From: Rubrimonas sp036735545
Lineage (GTDB): Bacteria > Pseudomonadota > Alphaproteobacteria > Rhodobacterales > Rhodobacteraceae
Direction: 5' to 3'
NCBI GenBank assembly: GCA_036735545.1
Contig: DAINOD010000004.1
Location: 1-64,000, forward strand
Length of the DNA: 64,000 bases
A program made the translations under genes and the position numbers. The notes beneath the pieces were generated by a model. The model was not told the DNA's origin, searched no databases, and was given only the letters and a program-made list of their open reading frames with translations. Position 1 is the stretch's first letter, and every line of letters starts with the position of its first letter. Positions 25,594 to 34,300 of the stretch are shown piece after piece.

Positions 25594-25986
25594 ATGACCA
25601 AGAGCATGATGATCCTGATCGCAGGACCCTACAGGTCCGGCACGGGCGACGATCCGCAGAGGATGGCCGCCAACCTCGCCCGGCTCGAGGCCGCGGCCTA
25701 TCCGGTGTTCGCCAAGGGACACGTGCCGATGATCGGCGAATGGGCGGCGCTGCCGATCCTGCGCGGCGCCGGGGGCGGCGCACCCGGCGACGAGACCTAC
25801 GACAGGATCATGCACCCGACGGCGCACCGGCTGCTCGAGAAGTGCGACGGCGTCCTCAGGCTGGAAGGCGCCTCGACAGGGGCCGACAAGGATGTCGCGA
25901 TCGCGCTTGCTCGCGGGATCCCGGTCTGGCGCTCCCTAGACGACATCCCGAATGCGCACGCCGGCGGGGAGGAGGCCCGGTCTTAA
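25594..25986 (+). CDS. DUF4406/nucleoside 2-deoxyribosyltransferase-like protein
   Basis: 130 residues from an ATG after GGAG. The beginning ILIAGPYRSGTGDDPQRMAANLARLEAAAYPVFAKGH and the later CDGVLRLEGASTGADKDVAIALARGIPVW are typical of small Rossmann-like proteins related to nucleoside 2-deoxyribosyltransferases. These act on, or bind, nucleosides and nucleotide sugars; the activity of this branch is not known to me. Divergent placement from a DeoR repressor fits nucleoside or sugar metabolism. Confidence 0.7.
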   Translation: MTKSMMILIAGPYRSGTGDDPQRMAANLARLEAAAYPVFAKGHVPMIGEWAALPILRGAGGGAPGDETYDRIMHPTAHRLLEKCDGVLRLEGASTGADKDVAIALARGIPVWRSLDDIPNAHAGGEEARS

Positions 25987-26211
25987 TCTTCTACGAGCCG
26001 GGCGCCGCCGTCGCGTTTGCGCGCAGGCTGGCGGCGATGCGCGAAGCCCCTTTGGCCCATGAAATCCGGTCAAGCTGATTAACCGTCGAGATGGATAGGA
26101 GCCCTCGCCGCCAAATCCAGCAAAGGTCGAAAACTACGGGATTTTCGGTCAACACTCGTCCATGCGGCGCCGGTCGCAATCCTTCGCGGCGCCAATCCGG
26201 CAAGCGGCTGG

Positions 26212-26244
26212 GCCGTGGCCCGGGCGGGTCGCCCGGGCCACGGC
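26212..26244 (-). terminator. Perfect 15-bp hairpin after the multihaem cytochrome gene
   Basis: An exact 15-bp GC-rich stem (26212-26226 with 26230-26244) with a 3-base loop lies 13 bases past the cytochrome stop. There is no T-run, but its strength and position in a convergent gap (25987-26257) fit a bidirectional terminator. Confidence 0.6.
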
Positions 26245-26257
26245 GCGAACGGGGCCC

Positions 26258-27574
26258 TCAGCGCACCACCGCCAGCATGGCCTCCGAAGCGGCTCGGAAG
26301 TCGGCGCGGGCATACTGCTCGTCGTTCTTGATCGCGGCGTAGGCCTTCTCCAGCTCCGCGTTGAAGCGGGCGTAGGCCGGCTCGTCGATGAAGCCGGCGA
26401 GCTTCTTGGCCTCGATGATCGCGCCCATCGCCATGGTGGCCTGCTCGGCGGCCTCGTAGTCCACATAGACGCCGCGCGCGCCGGCTTCGGCCACCACGCG
26501 CAGGGCGCGGTTCATGTCGGCGTCGGTGAGGGTCTTGTCGACCATCCGGTCGACCGCCGCCTGGGCGATCTGCTTCGCCTTGGCCGCGGCGGCCAGCAAC
26601 TCCTCCCGGCTGTTGTAAAGCGCGCCGTGCACCTCGCGGATGGCGCCGCCCATCTGCTCGGCGAGCGAGGGGTCCGCCATCTGCAACGCCGCCTCCAGCA
26701 TCAGCATGTGGGCGTCGTTGAACTTCGGCCAGCCGGGGCTCAGGCCCGTGCCCGGGCGCGGCTCCCAGTTCAGCTGGCTCATCGGGTGGTGGCAGGCGTG
26801 ACAGTCGAAGAACACCAGTTCGGGGAACATGCCCTGCATGCCGGTGCGCGGATCGGTCAGCATGTCCATGCGCCGCTGGATCATCAGCGCCTGCCCGATC
26901 GCCCAGGTCCGCACGCCGTCCGTCACCACCTTGCGCTCGAAATAGTCGTCGTCCATCGCGTAGTGGGCGGGCTGCACGGCGGTGAAGGTGTCGAGTTCGA
27001 AGTTCATCCGCGGGTGGCCGGCGCCCATGATCTCGTGGGTGACGAACTGCACCGGGTTGGTCGCCGAGCCGAAATGGCAGTCGAGACAGAGATTGGCCCG
27101 CACGACCGGGTCCTCGGTCGCGATCAGCCCGGCCTCGACGTTCTGCGCGTGGGTGGCGAGGCCCGAGGCGTGCAGGCCGAGCCAACGCGCCGAACCGCCG
27201 TGGCAGGTCTCGCAACCCACGCCGTCGGTCAGCGAGAAACGGGCGCCGCGAAGCTCCTCCGCCACATAGGAGGAGTGGCAGATGAGACATTCCTGCGCCT
27301 CATGGGCGGGCTGGGCGAGGCCGAGATTGGCGGCGATGCGCTTGGAGCGATCCTCCAGCAACACCGCGTAGGCCTTGGAGTGGGGATCGTAGCGCTGCCA
27401 TGTGACGTATTCGTTCTGCAACACCGGCGAGTTGGCGAAGGGCTCCGCCGCCCCGTGGCAGGTGGAGCCGGCGCAACTCGCGACGCCAAGATGGATGTCC
27501 TGCGCCGAAGCCGGCGCGAGGGACGCGAGGCCGAGCGCGAACGCGAGGGCTGCGAGGGCGTGCTTGAGCGACAT
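26258..27574 (-). CDS. Periplasmic multihaem c-type cytochrome (c554-like)
   Basis: 438 residues from the ATG that begins signal peptide MSLKHALAALAFALGLASLAPASA. Four canonical haem c sites CxxCH are seen at residues 96-100, 121-125, 163-167 and 258-262. A fifth, CAGSTCH at 34-40, has four residues between the Cys (CX4CH). Several spare His can serve as distal ligands. The second half (from about 300) is helical and Ala-rich. The protein resembles the cytochrome c554/NrfB-like multihaem class and probably moves electrons in the periplasm. Donor and acceptor cannot be assigned; no redox partner gene is adjacent. Confidence 0.85.
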   Translation of the reverse strand: MSLKHALAALAFALGLASLAPASAQDIHLGVASCAGSTCHGAAEPFANSPVLQNEYVTWQRYDPHSKAYAVLLEDRSKRIAANLGLAQPAHEAQECLICHSSYVAEELRGARFSLTDGVGCETCHGGSARWLGLHASGLATHAQNVEAGLIATEDPVVRANLCLDCHFGSATNPVQFVTHEIMGAGHPRMNFELDTFTAVQPAHYAMDDDYFERKVVTDGVRTWAIGQALMIQRRMDMLTDPRTGMQGMFPELVFFDCHACHHPMSQLNWEPRPGTGLSPGWPKFNDAHMLMLEAALQMADPSLAEQMGGAIREVHGALYNSREELLAAAAKAKQIAQAAVDRMVDKTLTDADMNRALRVVAEAGARGVYVDYEAAEQATMAMGAIIEAKKLAGFIDEPAYARFNAELEKAYAAIKNDEQYARADFRAASEAMLAVVR

Positions 27575-27700
27575 CGGCGTCTCCGCGCTGTGCTGCGGGG
27601 TCATACCCGCGTTTGGCCGCAAGAGGATACGGGTTGCCGGGCGATCCACCAAATCCCATCATCGGCGTAAATTCGTCGCGGTCGCCCAGAGGTCGCCGTC

Positions 27701-29362
27701 GTGCAGCCACAATTCCGCGCAGCCGACCCCGCCGCGGTGCTCTCGGCCCTCGCGGCCGCCGGGGCCCTGACGGCGGCCGACGCCGGCCGCGCCGCCGCCG
27801 CCGCGCGCCCCGGCGAGAGCGCGCCCGCCGCAGCAGCCCGCCTCGGCCTTATCGGCTGGGAGGCCATGGGCCGCGCCGCGGCGCAGGGGTTGGGGCTGCG
27901 CTGGATGGAGGCGCGCGAGGTCGCCGCCCTGCCCGGCCCGCCAGTCGGCGGGCCGGCCGCGGCCTTCCTGCGCAGCCGTCGCGCCGTGGTGGCGGATGGC
28001 GAGGGCGGGGCGCTCGCGGTGCTGGCCGACCCGTTCGACGCGGCGCTGCGCCGGGCGCTGACGATGGCGACGCCCGGCCCGCTCGGCTTCGCCGTCGCAG
28101 CGCCGGCGGCGATCGAGGCGTGGCTGGACGCGCGCCTCGCCGAAGGCGGCGCGCGTCCCGCGCCGGAGGCCGAATCAACCCCCGCCCCGCCGGGCCCCGC
28201 CGCCGAGACCGCCGACGCGCTGCTGGAGACGGCCGCGCGCCTGGCCGCCTCCGACCTGCACTTCGAGCCCGACGCCGCCGGCGGACGGGCGCGGGCGCGG
28301 GTGGACGGCGCCATGCGCACGCTGATGCGGCTGGACCGCGAACTCTACGGCGCGGTCGTGGCGCGGCTGATGGTTATCGCCGAACTCGACGTCGCCGAAC
28401 GCCGCCTGCCCCAGGACGGCCGCGGCCGGCGCACGCTGCAGGGCCGTCCGGTGGACCTGCGCCTTTCCACCGCGCCGGCGCTCGACGGGCTGTCGCTCGC
28501 GATCCGGCTGCTCGACGGGCAGGTCGCGCCGGGCCGACTCGACGCGCTTGGCCTGCCGGCCGAGGTCGCCGCCCTGATGGGCAGGGCCGCCGCCGCCCCC
28601 TACGGCCTGTTCGCGCTGACCGGGCCGACCGGCTCCGGCAAGACCACGACGCTGCACGCCATGCTCGCCGGGATGGACGCCGAGGCGCGGAAGATCATGA
28701 CGGTCGAGGACCCGGTTGAATACGCCCTGCCCGGCGTCGTGCAGTGCCAGGTGCGCGCCGACATCGGCTTCGACTTCGCGAGCGCCCAGCGCACCCTGCT
28801 GCGCCACAACCCGGACGTGATGATGGTCGGCGAGATCCGCGACCGCGAAAGCGCCGCCGTCGCCGTGCAGGCGGCGCTGACCGGCCACCTCGTGCTGACC
28901 ACCGTGCACGCCAACACCGCCGCGGGGGCGGCGTTGCGCCTGCTCGACCTCGGCGTGGAGCCCTTCCTGCTGGCGGCGGCGCTGGTGGGCGCGGGGGGCC
29001 AGCGGCTTGCGCGCCGGCTCTGCCCCGACTGCCGCGAGCCCGACGCGCCCCCTGCCGAGGCGCTGGCGCGGCTCGGCGCGCCGCCGGGCGGGCGCTGGTC
29101 GGTCGCGCGCGGCTGCCCGCGCTGCGGCGGGACCGGCGTGCGGGGCCGCGTTCCGGTCGCGGAGGCCTTCCTCGCCACGCAGCCCTTCCGCGACCTGCTG
29201 CGCGCGGGCGCGCCGGACGAGACGGCGCTGGCGCGGCTGGCGGCGGCGGACGGCTCGGCCCCGATGCACGCGGCGGCGCTGGCGCTGGCGGCGGCGGGAG
29301 AGATCGCGCTGGCCGAGGCGCTGCGCGTCGCGCCGCCGCCCACCCCACCGACCCCGTCATGA
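27701..29362 (+). CDS. gspE: Type II secretion ATPase GspE
   Basis: 553 residues from a GTG. The N-terminal N1E-like domain is followed by the secretion-ATPase core: Walker A GPTGSGKTT (308-316), Asp boxes IMTVEDPVE, Walker B MMVGEIRDRES, and His box TGHLVLTTVHANTA. The tetracysteine zinc motif typical of GspE is present (Cys441/444 and Cys472/475). It powers pseudopilus assembly at the inner membrane. It starts a ten-gene T2SS operon and is divergent from the cytochrome; a weak TTGCCG-N17-CATCAT lies at 27634-27662. Confidence 0.92.
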   Translation: MQPQFRAADPAAVLSALAAAGALTAADAGRAAAAARPGESAPAAAARLGLIGWEAMGRAAAQGLGLRWMEAREVAALPGPPVGGPAAAFLRSRRAVVADGEGGALAVLADPFDAALRRALTMATPGPLGFAVAAPAAIEAWLDARLAEGGARPAPEAESTPAPPGPAAETADALLETAARLAASDLHFEPDAAGGRARARVDGAMRTLMRLDRELYGAVVARLMVIAELDVAERRLPQDGRGRRTLQGRPVDLRLSTAPALDGLSLAIRLLDGQVAPGRLDALGLPAEVAALMGRAAAAPYGLFALTGPTGSGKTTTLHAMLAGMDAEARKIMTVEDPVEYALPGVVQCQVRADIGFDFASAQRTLLRHNPDVMMVGEIRDRESAAVAVQAALTGHLVLTTVHANTAAGAALRLLDLGVEPFLLAAALVGAGGQRLARRLCPDCREPDAPPAEALARLGAPPGGRWSVARGCPRCGGTGVRGRVPVAEAFLATQPFRDLLRAGAPDETALARLAAADGSAPMHAAALALAAAGEIALAEALRVAPPPTPPTPS

Positions 29363-30543
29363 GCGCCCGCTTCCGCTACGCCGCGGTCGACGCCGCCGGC
29401 GCCGCGCGACGCGGCGTGCTGGCCGCCGCCAGCGAGGCCGAAGCCGCCGCCGCCCTGCGCCGCGCCGCGCTGACGCCGCTGTCGATCAGCCCCGCCGCCG
29501 CGCCCTCCGGCCGGGCGCGGGCGACGCTGGAGGAGCGCGCGGGCGCCCTGCGCCGCCTGGCGGCGCTCGTCGCCGCGCGCGCGCCGCTGGAGCGGGCGCT
29601 GCGGCTGGCCGGCGCCGGCGGACGGACCCGGGCCCTGTGCGGCGATCTGGCGCTCGCTGTCGCCGGCGGACGCGCGCTGTCGGCGGCGATGGCGGACTGG
29701 CCCGGCGATTTCGACGCCGCGCTGCGCGCCGTGGTGGCGGCCGGCGAGCGCTCCGGCGACATGGGCCGCGCGCTGGACGCGGGCGCGCGGATGCTGGAGC
29801 GCCGCGCCGAGGGTCGCCGCGCCGTCGCCGCCGCGCTGACCTACCCGGCCTTCCTGCTGGTCGCGGCGCTGGCGGCGTTGGCGGTGTTCGTGGGCTTCGC
29901 CGCGCCGCGCTTCGAGGCGGTGATCACGGCCGCCGGCGCCGCGCCCTCGCCCGAGAGCGCCGCCTTCTTCGCCGCGGCGGCCGTTCTGCGCGTCGCGGGC
30001 GGGCCGATCCTGCTGGCGCTGGCCGCAGCCGGACTCGCGACGGCGCTGGCGGCGGGAACGGCGCGGGGGCGGGCGGCGCTGGCGGGGCTCGCGCTGCGCC
30101 TGCCGCTGGTGGGGCCGCTGATGCGCCAGCGCGCCGCCGAGCGCTACGCCGCGGCGCTGGGCGCCATGCTGGCGGGCGGCGCCCCGGCGGCCGAGGCGGC
30201 GGCGCTGGCGGCGCCTGCCCTGGGCGAGGGACCGCTGCCCGCCGCGGCCGCCCGCGCCGCCGCCGCCATGGCGCAGGGCCTGACGCTCTCGGCCGCGCTG
30301 GAGGGCGAGCCGGCGCTACCGGCCGACCTCGCCGCCTTCGCCCGCATCGGCGAGGAGACCGGCGCGCTGGCGACGCTGATGGACCGCGCCGCCGCCCATT
30401 TCGCCGCCGAGGCCGAGGCGCGCGCGCGCCGGCTGGGCGCGCTGGCCGGGCCGACGCTGACGGCCGTTATCGGCGTCTTGATCGGGCTCGGCGCCTACGC
30501 GATGATGACCGCGGTGCTGGACGTCTACGACGCCGCGCTGTGA
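29359..30543 (+). CDS. gspF: Type II secretion inner-membrane protein GspF
   Basis: 394 residues, ATGA overlap with gspE. The N-terminal FRYAAVDAAGAARRGVLAAAS phrase and two T2SSF domains with three helices (ALTYPAFLLVAALAALAVFVGF; the region near GGPILLALAAAG; GPTLTAVIGVLIGLGAYAMM) are typical. AAGERSGDMGRAL and ARIGEETGALATLMDRAA are the paired conserved motifs. It is strikingly Ala-rich but full length. Confidence 0.9.
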   Translation: MSARFRYAAVDAAGAARRGVLAAASEAEAAAALRRAALTPLSISPAAAPSGRARATLEERAGALRRLAALVAARAPLERALRLAGAGGRTRALCGDLALAVAGGRALSAAMADWPGDFDAALRAVVAAGERSGDMGRALDAGARMLERRAEGRRAVAAALTYPAFLLVAALAALAVFVGFAAPRFEAVITAAGAAPSPESAAFFAAAAVLRVAGGPILLALAAAGLATALAAGTARGRAALAGLALRLPLVGPLMRQRAAERYAAALGAMLAGGAPAAEAAALAAPALGEGPLPAAAARAAAAMAQGLTLSAALEGEPALPADLAAFARIGEETGALATLMDRAAAHFAAEAEARARRLGALAGPTLTAVIGVLIGLGAYAMMTAVLDVYDAAL

Positions 30544-30564
30544 GCGTCCCTGGCGGAGTGAACC

Positions 30565-30987
30565 ATGCGCCGCGGCGAAGCGGGCTTCAGCCTCATCGAG
30601 GTGCTGGTCGCGCTGACCATCATCGCGCTGCTCGCCGGGGTGGCGGGGCCGCGGCTCTACGCGCTGTTCGACCGGGGCAAGGCGCGCATCGCCGAGATCC
30701 AGATCGGCCAGATCGAGACGGCGCTGGAGACCTACCGCCTCGACCTCGGCGCCTATCCCGCCGCCGAACAGGGCTTGCGCGCGCTGGTGGAGCGGCCCGG
30801 CTCGGGCGCCGGCGCGGGACGCTGGTCGGGGCCCTACCTCGACGACGCGCGCGGGCTGATCGACCCCTGGGGCGCGCCCTACCGCTACGAGCGGCCAGGC
30901 CGCGGCGGGCGGCCCTTCTCGGTGATCAGCCACGGCGCCGACGGCGCGCCGGGAGGAGAAGGTGAGAACGCCGAGATCGGCCGCTGA
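30565..30987 (+). CDS. gspG: Major pseudopilin GspG
   Basis: 140 residues. The class III leader ends at Gly before FSLIEVLVALTIIALLAGV, with Glu at mature position +5. The C-terminal major-pseudopilin region (ETYRLDLGAYPAAEQGLRALVERP; YLDDARGLIDPWGAPYRYERPG; SVISHGADGAPGGEGENAEIG) with the calcium-site acidic residues is complete. A prepilin peptidase (GspO) must be encoded elsewhere. The next gene overlaps its end by 26 bases. Confidence 0.93.
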   Translation: MRRGEAGFSLIEVLVALTIIALLAGVAGPRLYALFDRGKARIAEIQIGQIETALETYRLDLGAYPAAEQGLRALVERPGSGAGAGRWSGPYLDDARGLIDPWGAPYRYERPGRGGRPFSVISHGADGAPGGEGENAEIGR

Positions 30988-31339
30988 ACGCGGCGCGGCG
31001 CTGCTGGAGGCGGTGCTGGCGCTGACGCTCGCGGCGATGCTGACGGCGGCGGGCTTCTCGGCCTTCGCGCGGCTGGGGCGCGCCGCGGAGGCGGCCGAGA
31101 CGCGGCTGCGCGCGCTGGCGCTGGCCGAGAACGCGCTGGAGACCGCCGCCGCGCCCGCCTTCCTCGCCGCCGCCCGCGACGCGCCGCAGAGCAGACAGGG
31201 CGGCGAGGGCCCGCTGCGCTGGCGTCTGGAGGCGACGCGCCACGGCGAGACGGAGCCCGCGCTGGTGCGCCTGACCGCCACGGTCGGCGAAGCCGCGGCC
31301 CCCGTGGTGCGGCTCGACACGCTGAGGCTCGCGCCGTGA
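30962..31339 (+). CDS. gspI: Minor pseudopilin, GspI-like
   Basis: 125 residues from a GTG inside the end of gspG. The leader RSAAERG is followed by AALLEAVLALTLAAML, with Glu at +5 of the presumed mature protein. The helix then reads ETRLRALALAENALETA, resembling the GspI signature ALxLAENxL. The assignment among H, I and J rests on that phrase and gene order. Confidence 0.75.
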   Translation: MRTPRSAAERGAALLEAVLALTLAAMLTAAGFSAFARLGRAAEAAETRLRALALAENALETAAAPAFLAAARDAPQSRQGGEGPLRWRLEATRHGETEPALVRLTATVGEAAAPVVRLDTLRLAP

Positions 31340-31827
31340 GCGAGCGCGGCGCCGCGCTGCTGGAGGTGCTGCTGGCGCTGATGCTGACGGCGGCGCTGGC
31401 CGTGGCGCTGGCGGCGACGGCGCGCTTCGGCCTCGCCGCCACGGACCGGGCGCAGAGCGCCGGCGCGGCGATCGAGGCGGCCGAGCGCGACCGTCGCCGC
31501 CTCGGGGCCCTGTGGCGCGGGCTGACGGCGGCGGCCGGCGGGCCGGCGCGGGTGGTCTGGCTCGGCGCCGACGCCGACGCGCCGCGCTGGGGCTTGTGGC
31601 GGCTGGAGATCGTCGGCGCCGCCGCCCGCCTGTCCCTCTGCGACGGCGACGACCCGCGCGCGCCGGGTCCCTGCGGCGCGGCGGAGACCATGCGCCTGCC
31701 GGCCTCACGCCTCGCCTATGCCGGGCCGGACGGCGCCTTCGCGGCCGAATGGGCCGGAGGCGCGCCGGCGCTGATCGCGCTGGAGGGCCTGGAGGGGCGG
31801 CTGGTCGTCGCCCCGCGCGCGCCATGA
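31336..31827 (+). CDS. gspJ: Minor pseudopilin, GspJ-like
   Basis: 163 residues from GTG with a GTGA overlap. The leader SERG precedes AALLEVLLALMLTAALAVAL. The RDRRRLGALWRGLTA stretch and a beta-rich C-terminal half match the size and position of GspJ, which sits in the pseudopilus tip complex with GspI and GspK. Confidence 0.75.
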   Translation: MSERGAALLEVLLALMLTAALAVALAATARFGLAATDRAQSAGAAIEAAERDRRRLGALWRGLTAAAGGPARVVWLGADADAPRWGLWRLEIVGAAARLSLCDGDDPRAPGPCGAAETMRLPASRLAYAGPDGAFAAEWAGGAPALIALEGLEGRLVVAPRAP

Positions 31828-32615
31828 GCGAGCGCGGCGCCGCGCTGCTGGCGGCGCTGGGCGGGCTGGCGCTGATCGGCGCGCTGGCGAGCTCGGCGCT
31901 GCCGCTGGCCACCGGGCCGCTGCGCCGCGCGGAGGCCGCCGTGGCGCAGGCCGGGGCCCGGGCGGCGGCCGAAGGCGCCCTGCACCGGCTGGCGGCGGCG
32001 CTGGCCGACCCGGCGGGGCCCGGACCGCTGCGGCTGGACGGCTCGGTGGTGGAGACGCGCTTTCTCGACGCGGACGTGATCTTCGCGGCGCAGGAGACGG
32101 GGGGTCTGGTCGACCTGAACGCCGCGCCGGCGCCGGTGCTGGAGCGCCTGCTGGCCGCCGCCGGCGCGCCCCCGGCCCAGGCCGCCCGCGTCGCCGCGGC
32201 GCTGGCCGAGGCGCGTCGCGCGACGGTCGGACGCCGCGCCTTCCCCGCCGAGGAGGCCGCCTTCGCCGCCGTCGCGCCCGACGACGCCGGCGCGCTGGCG
32301 GCCGCGCTCGACTACGCGACGGTCTGGTCGGAAAGGCCGACCGTCGACCCGTGGACGGCCCCCGCCCCGGCGCTCGCTGCGGCGGCCGGCGCGACGCTGG
32401 CCGAGGCGCAGGCCTTCGTGGTCGAGCGCCTCGCCGCAGGCCGGGCGGCGCGCCTGCCGGAGCACTGGGACCGCGCGGCGCTGGCGGAGGGCGACGGGCG
32501 CGTCCTGCGGCTGCGCGTCACGGCCGTCGCCGGGCAGGGTCGCGCGACCGCGGAGGCGGTTGTCGCCGTCGCCCCCGGCCCGGCGCCGCAGGCGCGCATT
32601 GTGCATTGGCGCTGA
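31824..32615 (+). CDS. gspK: Minor pseudopilin GspK
   Basis: 263 residues; ATGA overlap with gspJ. The leader SERG is followed by AALLAALGGLALIGALA, where the usual Glu at +5 is absent, a known property of GspK, which caps the pseudopilus. GGLVDLNAAPAPVLERLLAAAG, then helix-hairpin-helix-like segments and the C-terminal RVTAVAGQGRATAEAVVAV region match GspK. A 31-bp tandem repeat straddles its stop codon. Confidence 0.85.
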   Translation: MSERGAALLAALGGLALIGALASSALPLATGPLRRAEAAVAQAGARAAAEGALHRLAAALADPAGPGPLRLDGSVVETRFLDADVIFAAQETGGLVDLNAAPAPVLERLLAAAGAPPAQAARVAAALAEARRATVGRRAFPAEEAAFAAVAPDDAGALAAALDYATVWSERPTVDPWTAPAPALAAAAGATLAEAQAFVVERLAAGRAARLPEHWDRAALAEGDGRVLRLRVTAVAGQGRATAEAVVAVAPGPAPQARIVHWR

Positions 32616-32646
32616 GCCGCAGGCGCGCATTCTGCGCTGGCGCTGG
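32585..32646 (+). repeat. Two 31-bp tandem copies across the gspK stop
   Basis: Copy 1 (32585-32615) encodes the last residues and stop of GspK; copy 2 (32616-32646) follows directly with four mismatches, one of which removes the stop. This is a recent imperfect duplication in the gap before gspL. Confidence 0.85.
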
Positions 32647-32701
32647 GCGGCCCCGCCCCTATGCTCAGGCCGCCGGTTCGGGCGTCGCTTCGGGAACGGG
32701 C

Positions 32702-33673
32702 ATGACCGTCGTCCATCATCTGGCCGACCTTCTGCGCTGGGCGCTGGCCGTCGCCGGCGGCGAGCCCGCGCCCCCGCGCCGGGCGCTGGGCCTGCGCGGC
32801 GCCGAGCCATGGCTGATGCGCCGCGAGGGGGACGGCTACGCCCCCGAGCGCCCCACCCGCCGCGGCGACGCCGCGCCGCTGCTGCTGGACGAGGAGCGCG
32901 CTGTGGGCGCCCGCATCCTCGCCCCCGTGGCGGCCGCCCTGCGCGGCCCCGCCGCGGCGCGCTGGGCCGCCGAGGCGGCGAGCCCCTTTCCCCCCGGCGA
33001 GGCGACGCTCGGCCTCGCGCCCGCCGCAGAGCCGTGGAGCCCCGAGGGCGCGCCGTGGTTGACGGCCGCCGCGCCGCGCGCACGCCTGTCGGCCGCACGG
33101 GCGGCCGTGGCGGCCGGGGGCGCCCGGCCGGGCCGGGCGTTCGCGATGGTCGAGGGGCGGGCCGTGCCGCTGGAGCCTCGCCCGCGCCGCGCCCTGCCGG
33201 CGGCGCTGCTGGCCGCCGCCTTGTGCGTCGCTGCGGCGCATGGCTGGCTCGGCTGGCGCGTCGCGGCGGCGGAGCAGACGGCGGCGGCGCGGCTGGCGAC
33301 GGCGCGGGAGAGCCTGCGCGTCGCCGAGACCGCCGCCGAGGCGCGCGCCGCCGCGACCGAGACCGCGGCTGCGCCGCTGCGCGAGGCGGCGGCCGCCGCG
33401 GCGCTGCTGGCCGCGGCCCCGCCCGCGGCCGGGGCGCTGGAGGCCTTCGCCGCCGCGCTGCCTGACGCGTCGCACGCCTTCCGGCTGTCCATCGCGCCCG
33501 GGCGCATCGAGGCCGAGATCGCCGCGCCTGACGCCGCCGCCCTCGCCGCCGCGCTGTCGGCCGCGCCCGGCTTCGCCCGCGCCGCGCTGGCCGACGGCGC
33601 CCGCGTCGACCCGGCCACCGGCCTGCAACGCGCCCGCCTGATGCTGGAGCCTGCTCCCGGGCCGGCGCCATGA
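32702..33673 (+). CDS. gspL: Type II secretion protein GspL (PilN-like C-terminal part)
   Basis: 323 residues. A cytoplasmic N-terminal part of about 165 residues with PERPTRRGD and PLLLDEERAV is followed by one membrane helix (ALPAALLAAALCVAAAHGWLGW) and a coiled, Ala-rich periplasmic part ending in a ferredoxin-like fold region (FRLSIAPGRIEAEIAAPDAAALAAAL). This is the GspL/PilN layout. Sequence is too Ala-rich for a strong motif match; gene order supports the call. It would recruit GspE to the membrane. Confidence 0.75.
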   Translation: MTVVHHLADLLRWALAVAGGEPAPPRRALGLRGAEPWLMRREGDGYAPERPTRRGDAAPLLLDEERAVGARILAPVAAALRGPAAARWAAEAASPFPPGEATLGLAPAAEPWSPEGAPWLTAAAPRARLSAARAAVAAGGARPGRAFAMVEGRAVPLEPRPRRALPAALLAAALCVAAAHGWLGWRVAAAEQTAAARLATARESLRVAETAAEARAAATETAAAPLREAAAAAALLAAAPPAAGALEAFAAALPDASHAFRLSIAPGRIEAEIAAPDAAALAAALSAAPGFARAALADGARVDPATGLQRARLMLEPAPGPAP

Positions 33674-34296
33674 GCGACGCGCCCCCCTGGCGGCGGCTCG
33701 ACCCGCGAAGCGCGCCGGCCCGGCTGGCGGCCTTCGCGCTGCTGGCGGCGCTGGCCGCGGCGACGGCGGCGGCGGCGCTGGGCCCGCTGGTCGCCCGGCG
33801 GGCCGCGGCGGAGGGGCGGCTGGCCGCGACGATCGCGAGAGCCGAGGCCCTGGAGCGCGCGGCGGTCGAGATCGGCGCGCAGGATCAGGCTCCCGCGTCC
33901 GAAGCGGTCGCCGCCGCGCAGGCGTGGCTCGTCTCGGCCGCTCCGACCCGGGCCGGCGACGCGGCGACGCTGGCGCTGCTGAGCGGGCTGCGCGCGACGG
34001 CCGAGGAGAGAGGCGTGACGCTGACCGCGCTCGCACCGGTGAGGGCCGAGGCGGCGGAGCTGCAGGCCCTCGCGCCGCCGCTGGGTCTAGGCCTGAGCCT
34101 CGTCGCGGCCGAGGCGCGGATCGTGGCCGACCACGCCGGCCTCGCCGCGTTCCTCGAGGCGCTGGAGAGGGCGCCCGATGGCGCGCGCGTCGTCGCGCTG
34201 GACGTGGCGGCCGCCAGCGCCGCCCCGCTGGCGGAGGCGGGGCGGCTCACCGCGCGGGTGCTGGCCGTGGCGCTCGTCCGCGCGCCGGGCGGCTGA
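33670..34296 (+). CDS. gspM: Type II secretion protein GspM
   Basis: 208 residues, ATGA overlap with gspL. A short cytoplasmic start (WRRLDPRSAPARLAA) leads one membrane helix, then a coiled segment (ARRAAAEGRLAATIARAEALERAA) and a small alpha/beta domain. Size, topology and position directly after gspL support GspM, the partner of GspL in the inner-membrane platform. Confidence 0.75.
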   Translation: MSDAPPWRRLDPRSAPARLAAFALLAALAAATAAAALGPLVARRAAAEGRLAATIARAEALERAAVEIGAQDQAPASEAVAAAQAWLVSAAPTRAGDAATLALLSGLRATAEERGVTLTALAPVRAEAAELQALAPPLGLGLSLVAAEARIVADHAGLAAFLEALERAPDGARVVALDVAAASAAPLAEAGRLTARVLAVALVRAPGG

Positions 34297-34300
34297 GGCG

